64,000 nucleotides of DNA from Rhizobium etli 8C-3 (GTDB taxonomy: Bacteria; Pseudomonadota; Alphaproteobacteria; Rhizobiales; Rhizobiaceae), in contig NZ_CP017241.1 of assembly GCF_001908375.1 (NCBI RefSeq), positions 1,429,001 through 1,493,000 of the forward strand. Reading direction: 5' to 3'. The notes beneath the pieces are model-generated. The model had not been told where the DNA came from and made no database searches. It saw only the letters and a list, made by a program, of their open reading frames with translations. Each line of letters begins with the position of its first letter. Position 1 is the first letter of the stretch. Shown here piece by piece: positions 53,922 through 64,000 of this stretch. The translations under genes were made by a program, and so were the position numbers.

Positions 53922-55052
53922 ATGTCCGTTCGTCGACTAGCCGAAGATCAATTCCAGCCTGCCGCATTCGCCTTCAATGACGAAAACGCGGCTTGGGCGG
54001 ACAAAACGATCAAGAAATATCCCGCAGGCCGTCAGCAGTCGGCGGTCATCCCGCTGTTGATGCGGGCGCAGGAACAGGACGGCTGGGTCACCCGCGCGGC
54101 GATCGAGAAAGTCGCCAACATGCTGGACATGGCCTATATCCGTGTCCTCGAAGTCGCGACCTTCTACACCCAGTTCCAGTTGGGTCCGGTCGGCACGCGT
54201 GCGCACGTCCAGGTCTGCGGCACGACGCCCTGCATGCTGCGCGGATCTGAGGGCCTGATGAAGGTCTGCAAGAGCAAGATCCACGATCATCCGTTCGAGC
54301 GCAATGCCGAAGGCACGCTCTCCTGGGAGGAGGTCGAATGTCTCGGGGCCTGTGTGAACGCACCGATGGTGATGATCGGCAAGGACACCTACGAAGACCT
54401 GACGCCGGAGCGCCTGGAAGAGATCATCGACACGTTCAATGCCGGCAATGGGGCGAGCATCAAGCCCGGGCCGCAGATCGACCGTCATTTTTCCTCGCCT
54501 GAAGGCGGTCCGACGACGCTTCTGGCGCCGGATCCCAAGCCGAAGGCTTCCGCAAGGAAGGCCATCAACGATGCCGTCAGTCTTCCGCCTTCCGAGGCCG
54601 GCCGTCCAAGGAGCGGGGACGCTGAAACCAATCCGGTGCTGAAGACGCCCCATACCGCGCCGAAGGCCGCGGCCAAGAATGTCAAGGCCGTCGAAGCTGC
54701 GCCGCTGCCTGCACCGGCCGAAAAGCCCGCAAAGGCAGCCGCTGCTCCAGCCGCCGGCAAGCCGGCGCTGACCGACAAGAACCGCCCGGTCGGCATCGAA
54801 AAGCCGGCAGCTGCGGACGATCTCAAGCTGATCTCGGGCGTCGATCCGAAGATCGAGGCCATTTTGAACGAACTCGGCATCTTCACCTACGCGCAGGTCG
54901 CAGGCTGGAAGAAGGCCGAACGCGAGTGGGTCGATGGATACTTGAACTTCAATGGCCGCATCGAGCGCGACGACTGGGCCAAGCAGGCCAAGGCGCTCGC
55001 CAAGGGCGGCGAAGCGGAATATATCAAGGTCTTTGGCAAGAAGCCGCGGTAA
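53922..55052 (+). CDS. nuoE: NADH-quinone oxidoreductase subunit E with long C-terminal extension
   Basis: This 376-residue protein is about twice the usual NuoE length. The 24 kDa-type domain (1-~175) has the N1a [2Fe-2S] ligands Cys99, Cys104, Cys140 and Cys144. A Pro/Ala/Lys-rich linker (~190-295) follows. The C-terminal ~78 residues (299-376) form a helix-hairpin-helix-like domain: DDLKLISGVDPKIEAILNEL then YAQVAGW and NFNGRIERDDWAKQAKAL. The same domain ends the 202-residue protein encoded after nuoF. I recall such extensions in other rhizobia; their role is unknown. Confidence 0.94.
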   Translation: MSVRRLAEDQFQPAAFAFNDENAAWADKTIKKYPAGRQQSAVIPLLMRAQEQDGWVTRAAIEKVANMLDMAYIRVLEVATFYTQFQLGPVGTRAHVQVCGTTPCMLRGSEGLMKVCKSKIHDHPFERNAEGTLSWEEVECLGACVNAPMVMIGKDTYEDLTPERLEEIIDTFNAGNGASIKPGPQIDRHFSSPEGGPTTLLAPDPKPKASARKAINDAVSLPPSEAGRPRSGDAETNPVLKTPHTAPKAAAKNVKAVEAAPLPAPAEKPAKAAAAPAAGKPALTDKNRPVGIEKPAAADDLKLISGVDPKIEAILNELGIFTYAQVAGWKKAEREWVDGYLNFNGRIERDDWAKQAKALAKGGEAEYIKVFGKKPR

Positions 55053-55064
55053 GAGGTGTGAACA

Positions 55065-56369
55065 ATGTTACAAGATAAGGACCGCATCTTTACCAACATC
55101 TACGGCCTCAAGGACAAGTCCCTGAGAGGCGCGATGAGCCGCGGCCACTGGGACGGCACCAAGCAGATCCTCGAAAAGGGCCGCGACTGGATCGTCAACG
55201 AGATGAAGGCGTCCGGCCTTCGCGGCCGTGGCGGCGCAGGTTTTCCGACCGGTCTCAAATGGTCCTTCATGCCGAAGGAAAGCGATGGCCGGCCGCACTA
55301 TCTCGTCGTCAATGCCGACGAGTCAGAGCCCGGCACCTGCAAGGACCGCGACATCATGCGCCACGATCCGCATACGCTGATCGAAGGCTGCGTGATTGCG
55401 AGTTTCGCCATGGGCGCCAACGCCGCCTACATCTATGTCCGCGGCGAATACATCCGTGAGCGCGAGGCGCTACAGGCGGCGATCGACGAATGCTATGATG
55501 CGGGCCTTCTCGGCAAGAACAACAAGCTCGGATGGGACATGGAAATCTATGTCCATCACGGCGCCGGCGCTTACATCTGCGGCGAAGAAACCGCACTGCT
55601 CGAAAGCCTTGAGGGCAAGAAGGGGCAGCCGCGCCTGAAGCCGCCGTTCCCGGCCAATATGGGTCTCTACGGCTGCCCGACGACTGTCAACAACGTCGAA
55701 TCGATCGCCGTTGCCCCGACGATCCTTCGCCGCGGGGCCGGCTGGTTCTCCTCGATCGGCCGTCCGAACAATGTCGGCACCAAACTTTTCATGCTCTCCG
55801 GCCACGTCAACAAGCCGTGCACGGTCGAAGAGGAAATGGGCATCACCTTCCGCGAGCTTGTCGACCGTCACGCCGGTGGCATTCGCGGCGGCTGGGACAA
55901 CCTGCTCGCCGTCATTCCGGGCGGCGCCTCGTGCCCGATCGTGCCCGCCAAGGACATCATCGACTGCCCGATGGATTTCGACGGCCTGCGCGCTGTCGGT
56001 TCGTCCTTTGGCACGGCCGCCGCGATCGTCATGGACAAGTCCACGGACGTCATCAAGGCGATCGCCCGCATCTCGGCTTTCTTCAAGCACGAAAGCTGCG
56101 GTCAGTGCACGCCGTGCCGCGAAGGCACTGGCTGGATGTGGCGCGTGATGGAGCGTATGGCCAAGGGCAATGCCCACAAGCGCGAGATAGACATGCTCTT
56201 CCAGGTCACCAAGCAGATCGAAGGCCACACCATCTGTGCGCTCGGCGATGCTGCCGCATGGCCGGTGCAGGGTCTGATCCGCAACTTTCGTCCGGAGATC
56301 GAAGCGCGCATCGATCAGTATACGGCGAGCGCTTTGGATCACGGTGCGGTTCTCGAGGCAGCGGAGTAG
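55065..56369 (+). CDS. nuoF: NADH-quinone oxidoreductase subunit F
   Basis: This 434-residue subunit oxidises NADH and holds FMN and the N3 [4Fe-4S] cluster. The NADH/FMN glycine motif is [16 protein letters not shown]. The FMN-loop is [15 protein letters not shown], and the cluster ligands lie in [15 protein letters not shown] with a fourth Cys in [10 protein letters not shown]. Full length and intact. Confidence 0.97.
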   Translation: MLQDKDRIFTNIYGLKDKSLRGAMSRGHWDGTKQILEKGRDWIVNEMKASGLRGRGGAGFPTGLKWSFMPKESDGRPHYLVVNADESEPGTCKDRDIMRHDPHTLIEGCVIASFAMGANAAYIYVRGEYIREREALQAAIDECYDAGLLGKNNKLGWDMEIYVHHGAGAYICGEETALLESLEGKKGQPRLKPPFPANMGLYGCPTTVNNVESIAVAPTILRRGAGWFSSIGRPNNVGTKLFMLSGHVNKPCTVEEEMGITFRELVDRHAGGIRGGWDNLLAVIPGGASCPIVPAKDIIDCPMDFDGLRAVGSSFGTAAAIVMDKSTDVIKAIARISAFFKHESCGQCTPCREGTGWMWRVMERMAKGNAHKREIDMLFQVTKQIEGHTICALGDAAAWPVQGLIRNFRPEIEARIDQYTASALDHGAVLEAAE

Positions 56370-56373
56370 GAAG

Positions 56374-56982
56374 ATGACGAAGGCATCTGGCAGCACAGGC
56401 AAGGATGGAGTGGCCGATTTCCAGGCGGACTTCGGCCGTCTTGCAGCCGAGATGGTGGAGCGGGCTCTGCCGATGCATCCCCTGATGGCCCCGCCTGTAG
56501 CGGCGATGGCTGCGGCAACTGCGATCGGCTTTGGTTTCTCGACGCAGCTTGCTGGCGCTTTCTTCGGCGCTCTGCAGGGTGTGTTTGAGGAGTCCAACAG
56601 GCTGGCGGAAGCGCTTGACGACACGCCGCCGGAAGAGCCAAAGCCGGAAGTGCGCGTCAAGCCGGAGAATATCCGGCCGGCAGTGGTTAAGAAGGCCAAG
56701 CTCTCGATTGTCGGCGAAACGGGATCAAAGCCTACTGAACCGAAGAAGCCGCCAGCACGTGCGAAGAAGGCAGACGACCTGAAACTGATCGCCGGCATCG
56801 GTCCGAAGCTCGAGCAGGTGCTGAATGCGAAGGGCATCCGGACCTTTGCCGAGATTGCCGGCTGGACGGATGCGGAAATCGCAAAGCTCGACGCCGAACT
56901 TGGTTTCAACGGCCGCATCGCACGCGACGATTGGACCGGACAGGCCAAGGCGCTTTCTGCCAAGGGCCGTAAGCGGACGTGA
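56374..56982 (+). CDS. 202-residue nuo-operon protein with HhH-like C-terminal domain
   Basis: ATG 56374 (GGAG upstream) lies 4 bases after nuoF. The N-terminal half has an amphipathic, Ala/Gly-rich segment (~35-75, PPVAAMAAATAIGFGFSTQL) that recalls phasin-like or membrane-associated helices. A Pro/Lys-rich linker (~88-130) follows. The C-terminal 69 residues (134-202) begin DDLKLIAGIGPKLEQVLNAK and continue through IAGW, GFNGRIARDDW and QAKAL, closely matching the NuoE C-terminus. This is probably a rhizobial complex I accessory factor. The spacer to nuoG (56983-57204) shows no gene. Confidence 0.8.
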   Translation: MTKASGSTGKDGVADFQADFGRLAAEMVERALPMHPLMAPPVAAMAAATAIGFGFSTQLAGAFFGALQGVFEESNRLAEALDDTPPEEPKPEVRVKPENIRPAVVKKAKLSIVGETGSKPTEPKKPPARAKKADDLKLIAGIGPKLEQVLNAKGIRTFAEIAGWTDAEIAKLDAELGFNGRIARDDWTGQAKALSAKGRKRT

Positions 56983-57204
56983 TTTTTCGGCTGACCCAAG
57001 CAGCCGGAGGGGAATGGCGAAGTGGCAAGCGGGCAGGGGCCGGCGAACTGCGCGCCGATCGGGTTTCGGGCTCCCCGATTCCTGGAAGGACAATTTGGGC
57101 GACAACCGGTGCCTGCGGGGGCAAAATCCCGCCCGGCAGCGGTCGTGTTGCAAAATAGGTTTGTTTGCCGCCATCCGGCGAACGGGAAACAGGACTGAGT
57201 GACG

Positions 57205-59286
57205 ATGGCAAAACTGAAGATAGACGGCAACGAGATCGAAGTTCCGGATCATTACACGCTCATCCAGGCGTGTGAGGAAGCCGGCGCTGAAGTTCCGCGC
57301 TTCTGCTTCCATGAGCGGCTGTCGGTCGCCGGCAACTGCCGTATGTGCCTTGTTGAGGTGAAGGGCGGTCCGCCGAAGCCGCAGGCATCCTGCGCTATGG
57401 GAGTTCGCGACATTCGCGGCGGCCCGAATGGCGAGCTCCCGGAAGTCTTCACCAACACGCCGATGGTCAAAAAGGCCCGCGAAGGCGTCATGGAATTCCT
57501 CCTGATCAATCATCCGCTCGATTGCCCGATCTGCGACCAGGGCGGCGAATGCGACCTGCAGGACCAGGCGATGGCCTTCGGAATCGACACGTCGCGCTAT
57601 CAGGAAGACAAGCGCGCCGTCGAAGACAAGTATATCGGTCCGCTCGTAAAGACGGTCATGAACCGCTGCATCCACTGCACGCGCTGCGTCCGCTTCACGA
57701 CGGAAGTCGCCGGCATCTCGGAACTCGGCCTGATCGGCCGCGGCGAGGACGCCGAAATCACCACCTATCTCGAGCAGGCGATGACCTCCGAGCTTCAGGG
57801 CAACGTCGTCGACCTTTGCCCGGTCGGCGCGCTGACCTCGAAACCCTTCGCCTTCACCGCCCGTCCGTGGGAGCTGAACAAGACGGAATCGATCGACGTC
57901 ATGGACGCGCTCGGCTCCGCCATCCGCGTCGATACCCGCGGCCGCGAGGTCATGCGCATCCTGCCCCGGGTCAACGAGGCGATCAACGAGGAGTGGATAT
58001 CCGACAAGAGCCGCTTCATCTGGGACGGGCTGAAGACGCAGCGTCTCGACAAACCCTATGTCCGCAAGGGTGGCCGCCTGCAGCCTGCGAGCTGGGCCGA
58101 AGCCTTCGGCGCGATCAGGGCTGCAGTTTCCAAGACGACGGGCGAAAAGATCGGTGCGATCGCCGGCGACCTCGCCTCGGTCGAGGAAATGTACGCGCTC
58201 CGTGAACTGGTGAAGTCGCTCGGTTCGGAGAACCTCGACTGTCGCCAGGATGGGACGGCACTCGATCCGTCGCTCGGCCGCGCAAGCTACCTCTTCAACC
58301 CGACGATCGAAGGCATCGAACGGGCTGATGCGCTGCTCATCATCGGCGCCAACCCGCGCTTCGAGGCTGCCGTGCTCAACGCCCGCATCCGCAAGCGCTG
58401 GCGCCGCGGCGGCTTTCCGATCGGCGTGATCGGCCAAGGCGGTGACCTGCGTTACGATTACGAATATATCGGTGCTGGAGGGGATACGCTGAAGGATCTG
58501 GTGGATGGCAACCATGCCTTCGCCAAGGTTCTGGCAGAGGCCAAGAAGCCGCTGATCATCATCGGCCAGGGCGCGCTTTCCCGCACGGATGGCGCGGGTG
58601 TCCTGGCAAGCGCTGCAAAGCTCGCCGTCAATGTCGGCGCCGTGGCCGAAGACTGGAACGGTTTTGCCGTCCTGCACACTGCCGCATCGCGTGTCGGCGG
58701 CCTCGATCTGGGCTTCGTGCCCGGCGCCAAGGGCGTCAACGCGGCTGCCATGCTGGCCTCCATGGACGTGCTTTTCCTGCTCGGCGCTGACGAACTGGAC
58801 TTTAGCGCCAAGAAGGCCAAGCTCACGGTCTATATCGGCTCGCACGGCGACAGCGGCGCGCACCATGCCGACGTCATCCTGCCGGCTGCCGCCTATACTG
58901 AAAAGTCGGGCACTTGGGTCAACACCGAAGGCCGCGTCCAGATGGGCAGCCGCGCCGGTTTCGCACCGGGCGATGCCCGCGAAGACTGGGCGATCCTGCG
59001 TGCGCTTTCCGACGTCCTGGGCAAGAAGCTTCCCTTTGATTCGCTTGGCGAACTGCGCTCGAAACTCTATGCGGCGTTCCCCCATTTCGCCGCCGTCGAC
59101 GAGATCGCCGTAGGCGACAGCGCCAAAATTGCCGCACTGGCCAAAAAAGCCGGGAAGATGAACAAATCCGGGTTTGCGTCACCGGTCAAAGACTTCTATT
59201 TGACGAACCCGATCGCACGCGCCTCGGCTGTCATGGCCGAATGCTCGGCATTGGCCCGCAACAACTTCAAAGTTGCGGCAGAGTAA
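57205..59286 (+). CDS. nuoG: NADH-quinone oxidoreductase subunit G
   Basis: This 693-residue subunit (75 kDa family) carries the N1b [2Fe-2S], N4 and N5 [4Fe-4S] clusters. Visible ligands are [15 protein letters not shown], then [18 protein letters not shown] and [13 protein letters not shown] molybdopterin-oxidoreductase-like C-terminal domain without cofactor follows (~220 on). I use ATG 57205; a GTG lies two codons upstream. Confidence 0.96.
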   Translation: MAKLKIDGNEIEVPDHYTLIQACEEAGAEVPRFCFHERLSVAGNCRMCLVEVKGGPPKPQASCAMGVRDIRGGPNGELPEVFTNTPMVKKAREGVMEFLLINHPLDCPICDQGGECDLQDQAMAFGIDTSRYQEDKRAVEDKYIGPLVKTVMNRCIHCTRCVRFTTEVAGISELGLIGRGEDAEITTYLEQAMTSELQGNVVDLCPVGALTSKPFAFTARPWELNKTESIDVMDALGSAIRVDTRGREVMRILPRVNEAINEEWISDKSRFIWDGLKTQRLDKPYVRKGGRLQPASWAEAFGAIRAAVSKTTGEKIGAIAGDLASVEEMYALRELVKSLGSENLDCRQDGTALDPSLGRASYLFNPTIEGIERADALLIIGANPRFEAAVLNARIRKRWRRGGFPIGVIGQGGDLRYDYEYIGAGGDTLKDLVDGNHAFAKVLAEAKKPLIIIGQGALSRTDGAGVLASAAKLAVNVGAVAEDWNGFAVLHTAASRVGGLDLGFVPGAKGVNAAAMLASMDVLFLLGADELDFSAKKAKLTVYIGSHGDSGAHHADVILPAAAYTEKSGTWVNTEGRVQMGSRAGFAPGDAREDWAILRALSDVLGKKLPFDSLGELRSKLYAAFPHFAAVDEIAVGDSAKIAALAKKAGKMNKSGFASPVKDFYLTNPIARASAVMAECSALARNNFKVAAE

Positions 59287-59297
59287 GGGCAGGGACT

Positions 59298-60341
59298 ATG
59301 GACTCTTTCTTTTCCACATATGTCTGGCCGGGGATCATCATGGTCGGCCAGTCGCTTCTCCTGCTGGTCTGCCTTCTGATCTTCATCGCCTACGTGCTGC
59401 TTGCCGACCGCAAGATCTGGGCGGCGGTGCAGCTTCGCCGCGGCCCGAACGTCGTCGGCCCCTTCGGCCTGTTCCAGTCCTTTGCCGACCTTTTGAAGTT
59501 CGTCTTTAAGGAGCCCATCATCCCGGCGGGCGCCAACAAGGTCGTCTTCCTGATCGCGCCGCTCGTCGCCGTGCTTCTGGCGCTGTCCACCTGGGCGGTC
59601 GTGCCGCTCGCAGACGGCTGGGTGATTGCCGACATCAATGTCGGCATTCTCTATATCTTCGCGATCGCCTCGCTCGAGGTTTACGGCATCATCATGGGCG
59701 GCTGGGCTTCAAATTCGAAGTATCCGTTTCTCGGCGCTCTTCGCTCTGCCGCACAGATGGTGTCCTACGAAGTCTCGATCGGCTTCGTCATCGTCAGCGT
59801 TTTACTTTGCGTCGGTTCGCTGAACCTGACCGACATCGTCAACGCGCAGCATGACGGCCTTGGAACGATGCTCGGCCTGCCGGCCTCCTTCCTCGATTGG
59901 CATTGGCTCGCGCTGTTTCCGATGTTCATCGTCTTCTTCGTTTCCGCGCTCGCCGAAACCAACCGGCCGCCCTTCGATCTTCCGGAAGCCGAATCGGAGC
60001 TGGTCGCCGGCTTCATGGTCGAGTACGGCTCCTCGCCGTACATGATGTTCATGCTTGGCGAATACGCGGCCGTCTGCCTGATGTGCGCGCTGACGACGAT
60101 CCTCTTCCTCGGCGGCTGGCTGCCCCCGGTCGACGTTTGGTTCCTGAACTGGGTACCGGGTATCATCTGGTTCACGCTGAAGGCCTGCCTGGTGTTCTTC
60201 ATGTTCGCGATGGTCAAGGCCTTCGTGCCGCGCTACCGCTACGACCAGCTGATGCGCCTCGGCTGGAAGGTTTTCCTTCCGCTGTCGCTTGCCATGGTGG
60301 TCATCGTTGCATTCGTGCTGAAGCTGATGGGATGGGCATGA
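59298..60341 (+). CDS. nuoH: NADH-quinone oxidoreductase subunit H
   Basis: This 347-residue membrane subunit links the peripheral arm to the proton-pumping arm and forms part of the quinone tunnel. It has about eight helices. The matrix-side loop motifs are [20 protein letters not shown] and [21 protein letters not shown] start at ATG 59298; the frame upstream overlaps nuoG. Confidence 0.97.
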   Translation: MDSFFSTYVWPGIIMVGQSLLLLVCLLIFIAYVLLADRKIWAAVQLRRGPNVVGPFGLFQSFADLLKFVFKEPIIPAGANKVVFLIAPLVAVLLALSTWAVVPLADGWVIADINVGILYIFAIASLEVYGIIMGGWASNSKYPFLGALRSAAQMVSYEVSIGFVIVSVLLCVGSLNLTDIVNAQHDGLGTMLGLPASFLDWHWLALFPMFIVFFVSALAETNRPPFDLPEAESELVAGFMVEYGSSPYMMFMLGEYAAVCLMCALTTILFLGGWLPPVDVWFLNWVPGIIWFTLKACLVFFMFAMVKAFVPRYRYDQLMRLGWKVFLPLSLAMVVIVAFVLKLMGWA

Positions 60342-60381
60342 TGACGTTCCCCCGCGTTTTCAGCAATTTTGGAGGTTGAAG

Positions 60382-60873
60382 ATGGCAAGCTTGTCCAACG
60401 CCGTCAGCTCGCTGTTCCTCAAGGAATTCGTTGGCGCATTCTTCTTGTCGATGCGCTATTTCTTTCGCCAGAAGGCGACGATCAACTACCCCTTCGAAAA
60501 GGGTCCTGTCAGCCCGCGCTTCCGCGGCGAACATGCGCTGCGCCGCTATCCGAACGGCGAAGAGCGCTGCATCGCCTGCAAGCTCTGCGAGGCGATCTGT
60601 CCCGCTCAGGCGATCACCATTGAAGCTGGACCGCGCCGCAATGACGGCACGCGCCGCACGGTGCGCTACGACATCGACATGGTGAAGTGCATCTATTGCG
60701 GCTTCTGCCAGGAGGCTTGCCCGGTCGACGCGATCGTCGAAGGCCCGAATTTCGAATTCGCCACGGAAACCCGCGAAGAGCTTTATTTCGACAAGCAGCG
60801 GCTTTTGGACAATGGCGACCGGTGGGAACGCGAGATTGCCCGCAACATGGCAATCGACGCACCGTACCGCTGA
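60382..60873 (+). CDS. nuoI: NADH-quinone oxidoreductase subunit I
   Basis: This 163-residue ferredoxin-like subunit holds the N6a and N6b [4Fe-4S] clusters, with ligands Cys63, Cys66, Cys69, Cys73 and Cys103, Cys106, Cys109, Cys113 in two CxxCxxCxxxCP motifs. The ATG is preceded by TGGAGG. The 141 bases to nuoJ hold no gene. Confidence 0.97.
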   Translation: MASLSNAVSSLFLKEFVGAFFLSMRYFFRQKATINYPFEKGPVSPRFRGEHALRRYPNGEERCIACKLCEAICPAQAITIEAGPRRNDGTRRTVRYDIDMVKCIYCGFCQEACPVDAIVEGPNFEFATETREELYFDKQRLLDNGDRWEREIARNMAIDAPYR

Positions 60874-61014
60874 TTGGATTTGAAATGCCGCTGGGCAGGC
60901 ACTCGCCTCCCCGCGGTCAACATGCACCGGAGCTTGCGGGCTTGACGTCACGCCAGGCTCCATTCGGGCAGGGAAACTCCCGGCTGCCCGGGGGAAGATG
61001 AAAAAGGCACCAAC

Positions 61015-61629
61015 ATGGGTCTGCAGGCTCTATTTTTCTATCTTTTCGCCTTTGTCGCGGTAGCGTCGGCGTTCATGGTCATCTCGGCGAAGAATCCGGT
61101 TCATTCGGTTCTTTTCCTCATCGTGACCTTCTTCAATGCCGCAGGCCTCTTCCTGCTGCTCGGCGCCGAGTTCTTGGCGATGATCCTGCTCGTTGTCTAT
61201 GTCGGCGCAGTCGCGGTCCTCTTCCTCTTCGTGGTCATGATGCTCGACATCGACTTCACGGAGCTGCGAGCGGGCGTTCTCGAATACGCTCCGATCGGCG
61301 GTCTGATCGGTCTGGTTCTTGCCGCCGAGCTCATCGTCGTTGTCGGCGGCAGCGTGATCTCTCCGGAAGTCGCAAAGACCGTTGCGATGCCGATCCCGGC
61401 CATTACCGAGCGCACGAATACCGCCGCCCTCGGCGACGTGCTCTATACGAATTACGTCTATTTCTTCCAGATCGCCGGCCTGGTGCTTCTTGTCGCGATG
61501 ATCGGAGCGATCGTGCTGACGCTCAGGCACCGTACCAATATCAAGCGGCAGAATATTCCGAGGCAGGTTGCCCGCACGCCCGCAACTGCCGTCGAGGTGG
61601 TCACGGTCAAGCCGGGGCAGGGCCTCTAA
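61015..61629 (+). CDS. nuoJ: NADH-quinone oxidoreductase subunit J
   Basis: This 204-residue membrane subunit has five helices. The conserved third-helix region is LLLGAEFLAMILLVVYVGAV, which contributes to the E-channel next to NuoK. A polar C-terminal tail of ~35 residues follows the last helix. Confidence 0.95.
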   Translation: MGLQALFFYLFAFVAVASAFMVISAKNPVHSVLFLIVTFFNAAGLFLLLGAEFLAMILLVVYVGAVAVLFLFVVMMLDIDFTELRAGVLEYAPIGGLIGLVLAAELIVVVGGSVISPEVAKTVAMPIPAITERTNTAALGDVLYTNYVYFFQIAGLVLLVAMIGAIVLTLRHRTNIKRQNIPRQVARTPATAVEVVTVKPGQGL

Positions 61630-61653
61630 AGGCAGGGACAAGGAACAAAGAAC

Positions 61654-61962
61654 ATGGTCATCGGTCTTTCCCATTACCTGACGGTTAGCGCCATCCTCTT
61701 CACGATCGGCATTTTCGGCATCTTCCTCAACCGGAAGAACGTCATCGTCATCTTGATGTCGGTCGAACTCATCCTGCTTGCGGTCAACATCAACATGGTC
61801 GCCTTCTCGTCGTTCCTGAACGACATCGTCGGCCAGGTCTTTGCACTGTTCATTCTGACCGTTGCTGCGGCTGAGGCAGCAATCGGTCTTGCAATTCTCG
61901 TTGTCTTCTACCGCAACCGCGGCTCGATCGCGGTCGAAGACGTTAATATGATGAAGGGCTGA
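61654..61962 (+). CDS. nuoK: NADH-quinone oxidoreductase subunit K
   Basis: This 102-residue subunit has three helices and the two conserved membrane glutamates: one in [16 protein letters not shown], the other in [14 protein letters not shown]. It takes part in proton translocation. It is 7 bases from nuoL. Confidence 0.97.
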   Translation: MVIGLSHYLTVSAILFTIGIFGIFLNRKNVIVILMSVELILLAVNINMVAFSSFLNDIVGQVFALFILTVAAAEAAIGLAILVVFYRNRGSIAVEDVNMMKG

Positions 61963-61969
61963 GTGGCTC

Positions 61970-63970
61970 ATGTTCCTCTATAAGGCTATCGTCTTTCTTC
62001 CCTTGATCGGCGCAATCATCGCCGGCCTCTTCGGCCGTGCGATCGGCGCCAAGGCATCGGAATACGTCACCTGCGGCCTGATGATCCTCGCTGCCGTCCT
62101 GTCCTGGTACGTCTTCGTCACCGTCGGGATGGGGCATCTGGAAGGCGGGCCGATCAAGGTCGAGGTCCTGCGCTGGATCCAGTCGGGCGGCATCGACGTC
62201 TCCTGGTCGCTGCGCGTCGACACGCTCACCTCCGTCATGCTGATCGTGGTCAATACGGTCTCGACGCTGGTGCATATCTACTCGATCGGATATATGCACC
62301 ACGATCCGCATCGTCCGCGCTTCTTCGCCTATCTCTCGCTGTTCACTTTCGCCATGCTGATGCTGGTGACCTCCGACAACCTCGCCCAGATGTTCTTCGG
62401 CTGGGAGGGCGTGGGTCTGGCTTCGTATCTGCTCATCGGCTTCTGGTACAAGAAGCCTTCTGCAAACGCGGCCGCAATCAAGGCCTTCGTGGTCAACCGC
62501 GTCGGCGACTTCGGCTTCGTGCTCGGTATTGCCGGCATCTTCGTTCTATTCGGTTCGATCAACCTCGACACGATCTTCGCCAATGCCTCGAGCTTTGCGC
62601 CGCATGAAGGTGCCGGAGCCGCAGGTGAAGTTGTTCTTAACCTCTTCGGCATGCAGCTCGACAAGGCGCATGCGCTGACCGGCATTTGCCTGTTGCTCTT
62701 CATGGGCGCGATGGGCAAGTCCGCTCAATTCCTGCTGCACACCTGGCTGCCGGACGCTATGGAAGGTCCGACTCCGGTTTCGGCACTCATCCACGCCGCG
62801 ACCATGGTCACCGCTGGCGTCTTCCTCGTTGCGCGCATGTCGCCCCTCTTCGAATTGTCGCCCGATGCACTGGTCTTCGTCACCATGATCGGCGCGATCA
62901 CCGCCTTCTTCGCGGCGACCGTCGGTCTCGTGCAGAACGACATAAAACGGGTCATCGCCTATTCGACCTGCTCACAGCTCGGCTACATGTTCGTGGCCCT
63001 CGGCGTGGGAGCTTACGGCGCGGCGATCTTCCACCTCTTCACACACGCCTTCTTCAAGGCGCTGCTCTTCCTCGGCGCCGGCTCGGTGATCCATGCCGTC
63101 GACGGCGAGCAGGACATGCGTTACATGGGCGGCCTTCGTACGCACATTCCGGTCACGTTCTGGATGATGACGATCGGCACGCTGGCCCTGACCGGTGTCG
63201 GCATTCCGTTCACGCCGGTCGGTTTCGCCGGCTTCTTCTCGAAGGACGTGATCATTGAAGCGACCTATGCCTCGCATTCGCCGGTTGCAGGCTTTGCCTT
63301 CACGCTTCTGGTGATTGCGGCCCTGTTCACGAGCTTCTATTCCTGGCGTCTTGCCTTCCTCACCTTCTTTGGAACGCCACGTGCCTCGCACGAGGTGATG
63401 CACCACGTTCATGAATCGCCGCAGGTGATGCTGGTGCCCCTCTATCTTCTGGCGGTCGGCGCGGTTTTTGCGGGTATCCTGTTCGAGGGCTATTTCTACG
63501 GCCACCACTATGCCGATTTCTGGAAGGGCGCGCTCTTCACCGGCGCCGAGAACGAATTGCTCGAAGAATTCCACCACGTGCCGGCCTGGGTGGCACTGAG
63601 CCCGTTCATCGCCATGCTCGTCGGCTTCGTGACGGCTTGGTACATGTATATCAAGTCGCCCTCGACCCCGCGCGTTCTTGCGCAGCAGCACCGCGTGCTC
63701 TACCAGTTCCTGCTCAACAAGTGGTACTTCGACGAGCTTTACGATTTCCTCTTCGTCCGTTCCGCCAAGGCGCTCGGCCGCTTCCTGTGGAAGAAGGGTG
63801 ATATCGGCGTCATCGACGCTTACGGGCCGAACGGCGTTGCCGCCCGCGTCGTCGACGTCACCAATCGCGTCGTGCGCCTGCAGACCGGTTACCTCTATCA
63901 CTATGCCTTCGCGATGCTGATCGGCATTGCCGCACTCGTTACCTGGATGATGCTCGGGAGTTCCTTCTGA
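61970..63970 (+). CDS. nuoL: NADH-quinone oxidoreductase subunit L
   Basis: This 666-residue antiporter-like subunit is the distal proton pump of complex I, with about 16 helices and the long lateral helix near the C-terminus. Visible motifs include [18 protein letters not shown], the helix-7 [20 protein letters not shown] and [18 protein letters not shown]. Its stop overlaps the start of nuoM (TGATG). Confidence 0.97.
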   Translation: MFLYKAIVFLPLIGAIIAGLFGRAIGAKASEYVTCGLMILAAVLSWYVFVTVGMGHLEGGPIKVEVLRWIQSGGIDVSWSLRVDTLTSVMLIVVNTVSTLVHIYSIGYMHHDPHRPRFFAYLSLFTFAMLMLVTSDNLAQMFFGWEGVGLASYLLIGFWYKKPSANAAAIKAFVVNRVGDFGFVLGIAGIFVLFGSINLDTIFANASSFAPHEGAGAAGEVVLNLFGMQLDKAHALTGICLLLFMGAMGKSAQFLLHTWLPDAMEGPTPVSALIHAATMVTAGVFLVARMSPLFELSPDALVFVTMIGAITAFFAATVGLVQNDIKRVIAYSTCSQLGYMFVALGVGAYGAAIFHLFTHAFFKALLFLGAGSVIHAVDGEQDMRYMGGLRTHIPVTFWMMTIGTLALTGVGIPFTPVGFAGFFSKDVIIEATYASHSPVAGFAFTLLVIAALFTSFYSWRLAFLTFFGTPRASHEVMHHVHESPQVMLVPLYLLAVGAVFAGILFEGYFYGHHYADFWKGALFTGAENELLEEFHHVPAWVALSPFIAMLVGFVTAWYMYIKSPSTPRVLAQQHRVLYQFLLNKWYFDELYDFLFVRSAKALGRFLWKKGDIGVIDAYGPNGVAARVVDVTNRVVRLQTGYLYHYAFAMLIGIAALVTWMMLGSSF

Positions 63971-64000
63971 TGACCGATTGGCCTATTCTTTCAACGGTCA
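63970..64000 (+). CDS. nuoM: NADH-quinone oxidoreductase subunit M (first codons only)
   Basis: ATG 63970 overlaps the nuoL stop and opens [10 protein letters not shown] before the window ends. Identity rests on the fixed nuo gene order and on this start, which fits the short N-terminus of NuoM. Confidence 0.8.
   Translation, partial: MTDWPILSTV

Noticed and set aside
55470..57230. 586-codon open frame on the minus strand
   Set aside because: Antisense to nuoF and the 202-residue gene; low-complexity product.
56725..59085. 786-codon open frame on the minus strand
   Set aside because: Antisense to nuoG and the preceding gene, which have intact cluster motifs. A GC-driven shadow.

Overview
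The window reads as one contig of a fast-growing rhizobium (Rhizobiaceae, most like the Rhizobium leguminosarum/etli group). The basis is high-GC coding DNA, rhizobial families (DUF1515, DUF1194, DUF2842, NuoE with a long C-terminal extension), and the order polysaccharide locus - ctaA - argC - speB - rplM/rpsI - metY - clpP - clpX - lon - hupB - tRNA-Asp - nuo operon. I recall that order from Rhizobium and Agrobacterium chromosomes; no search was run.

Region 1 (1-13.6 kb) is accessory. It opens with the end of a prophage: a tail protein end, a tail fibre with a pyocin-knob and an S74 self-cleaving chaperone domain, an endolysin, a holin-like protein, an overlapping Rz/Rz1-type spanin pair, and a DUF1515 protein. 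A reverse-strand cargo block follows: an SRAP (YedK/HMCES-type) abasic-site crosslinking protein, an HExxH metallopeptidase 8 bases behind it, and an orphan 337-residue protein flanked by 23-bp direct repeats. After that come a stand-alone ATP-dependent DNA ligase, an Arc-type ribbon-helix-helix regulator with a nested palindrome upstream, several membrane or exported proteins of unknown role, and a 28-residue membrane peptide with its own terminator. No integrase is visible. tRNA-Pro(GGG) at 13.63 kb is a plausible boundary.

Region 2 (14-24 kb) has small rhizobial genes, then a six-gene polysaccharide locus: Wzy/ligase-like protein, hexose-1-phosphate transferase, GT4 glycosyltransferase, OPX export lipoprotein, a divergent Wzc-like co-polymerase, and a CelD/BcsL-type GNAT protein. 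Content and position match the unipolar polysaccharide/glucomannan adhesin locus (uppABCDEF of Agrobacterium, gmsA of R. leguminosarum).

Region 3 (23.6-40 kb) is mainly metabolism: haem A synthase, a TauE/SafE exporter, argC, agmatinase, phenylalanine hydroxylase with a divergent Lrp regulator, L13/S9, a thioesterase, an enoyl-CoA hydratase, an EamA transporter, a CoA-binding protein, O-acetylhomoserine sulfhydrylase, a DUF1194 von Willebrand-type protein, a cytochrome P450 and a diguanylate cyclase.

Region 4 (40-50.3 kb) holds the proteostasis block clpP-clpX-lon, then hupB, a phytase-like exported protein, an aldo/keto reductase, a cupin very close to bacterial hydroxynitrile lyases, and two identical tandem tRNA-Asp genes.

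Region 5 (50.5-64 kb) is the complex I operon nuoA to nuoL plus the first codons of nuoM. It contains non-canonical insertions: a decayed four-helix-bundle (23S intervening-sequence protein) gene between nuoC and nuoD, a small exported protein between nuoD and nuoE, and a 202-residue protein between nuoF and nuoG that shares a helix-hairpin-helix-like domain with the NuoE C-terminus.

The most interesting candidates are the SRAP-metallopeptidase pair, the shared HhH domain inside the nuo operon, and the 28-residue peptide unit.
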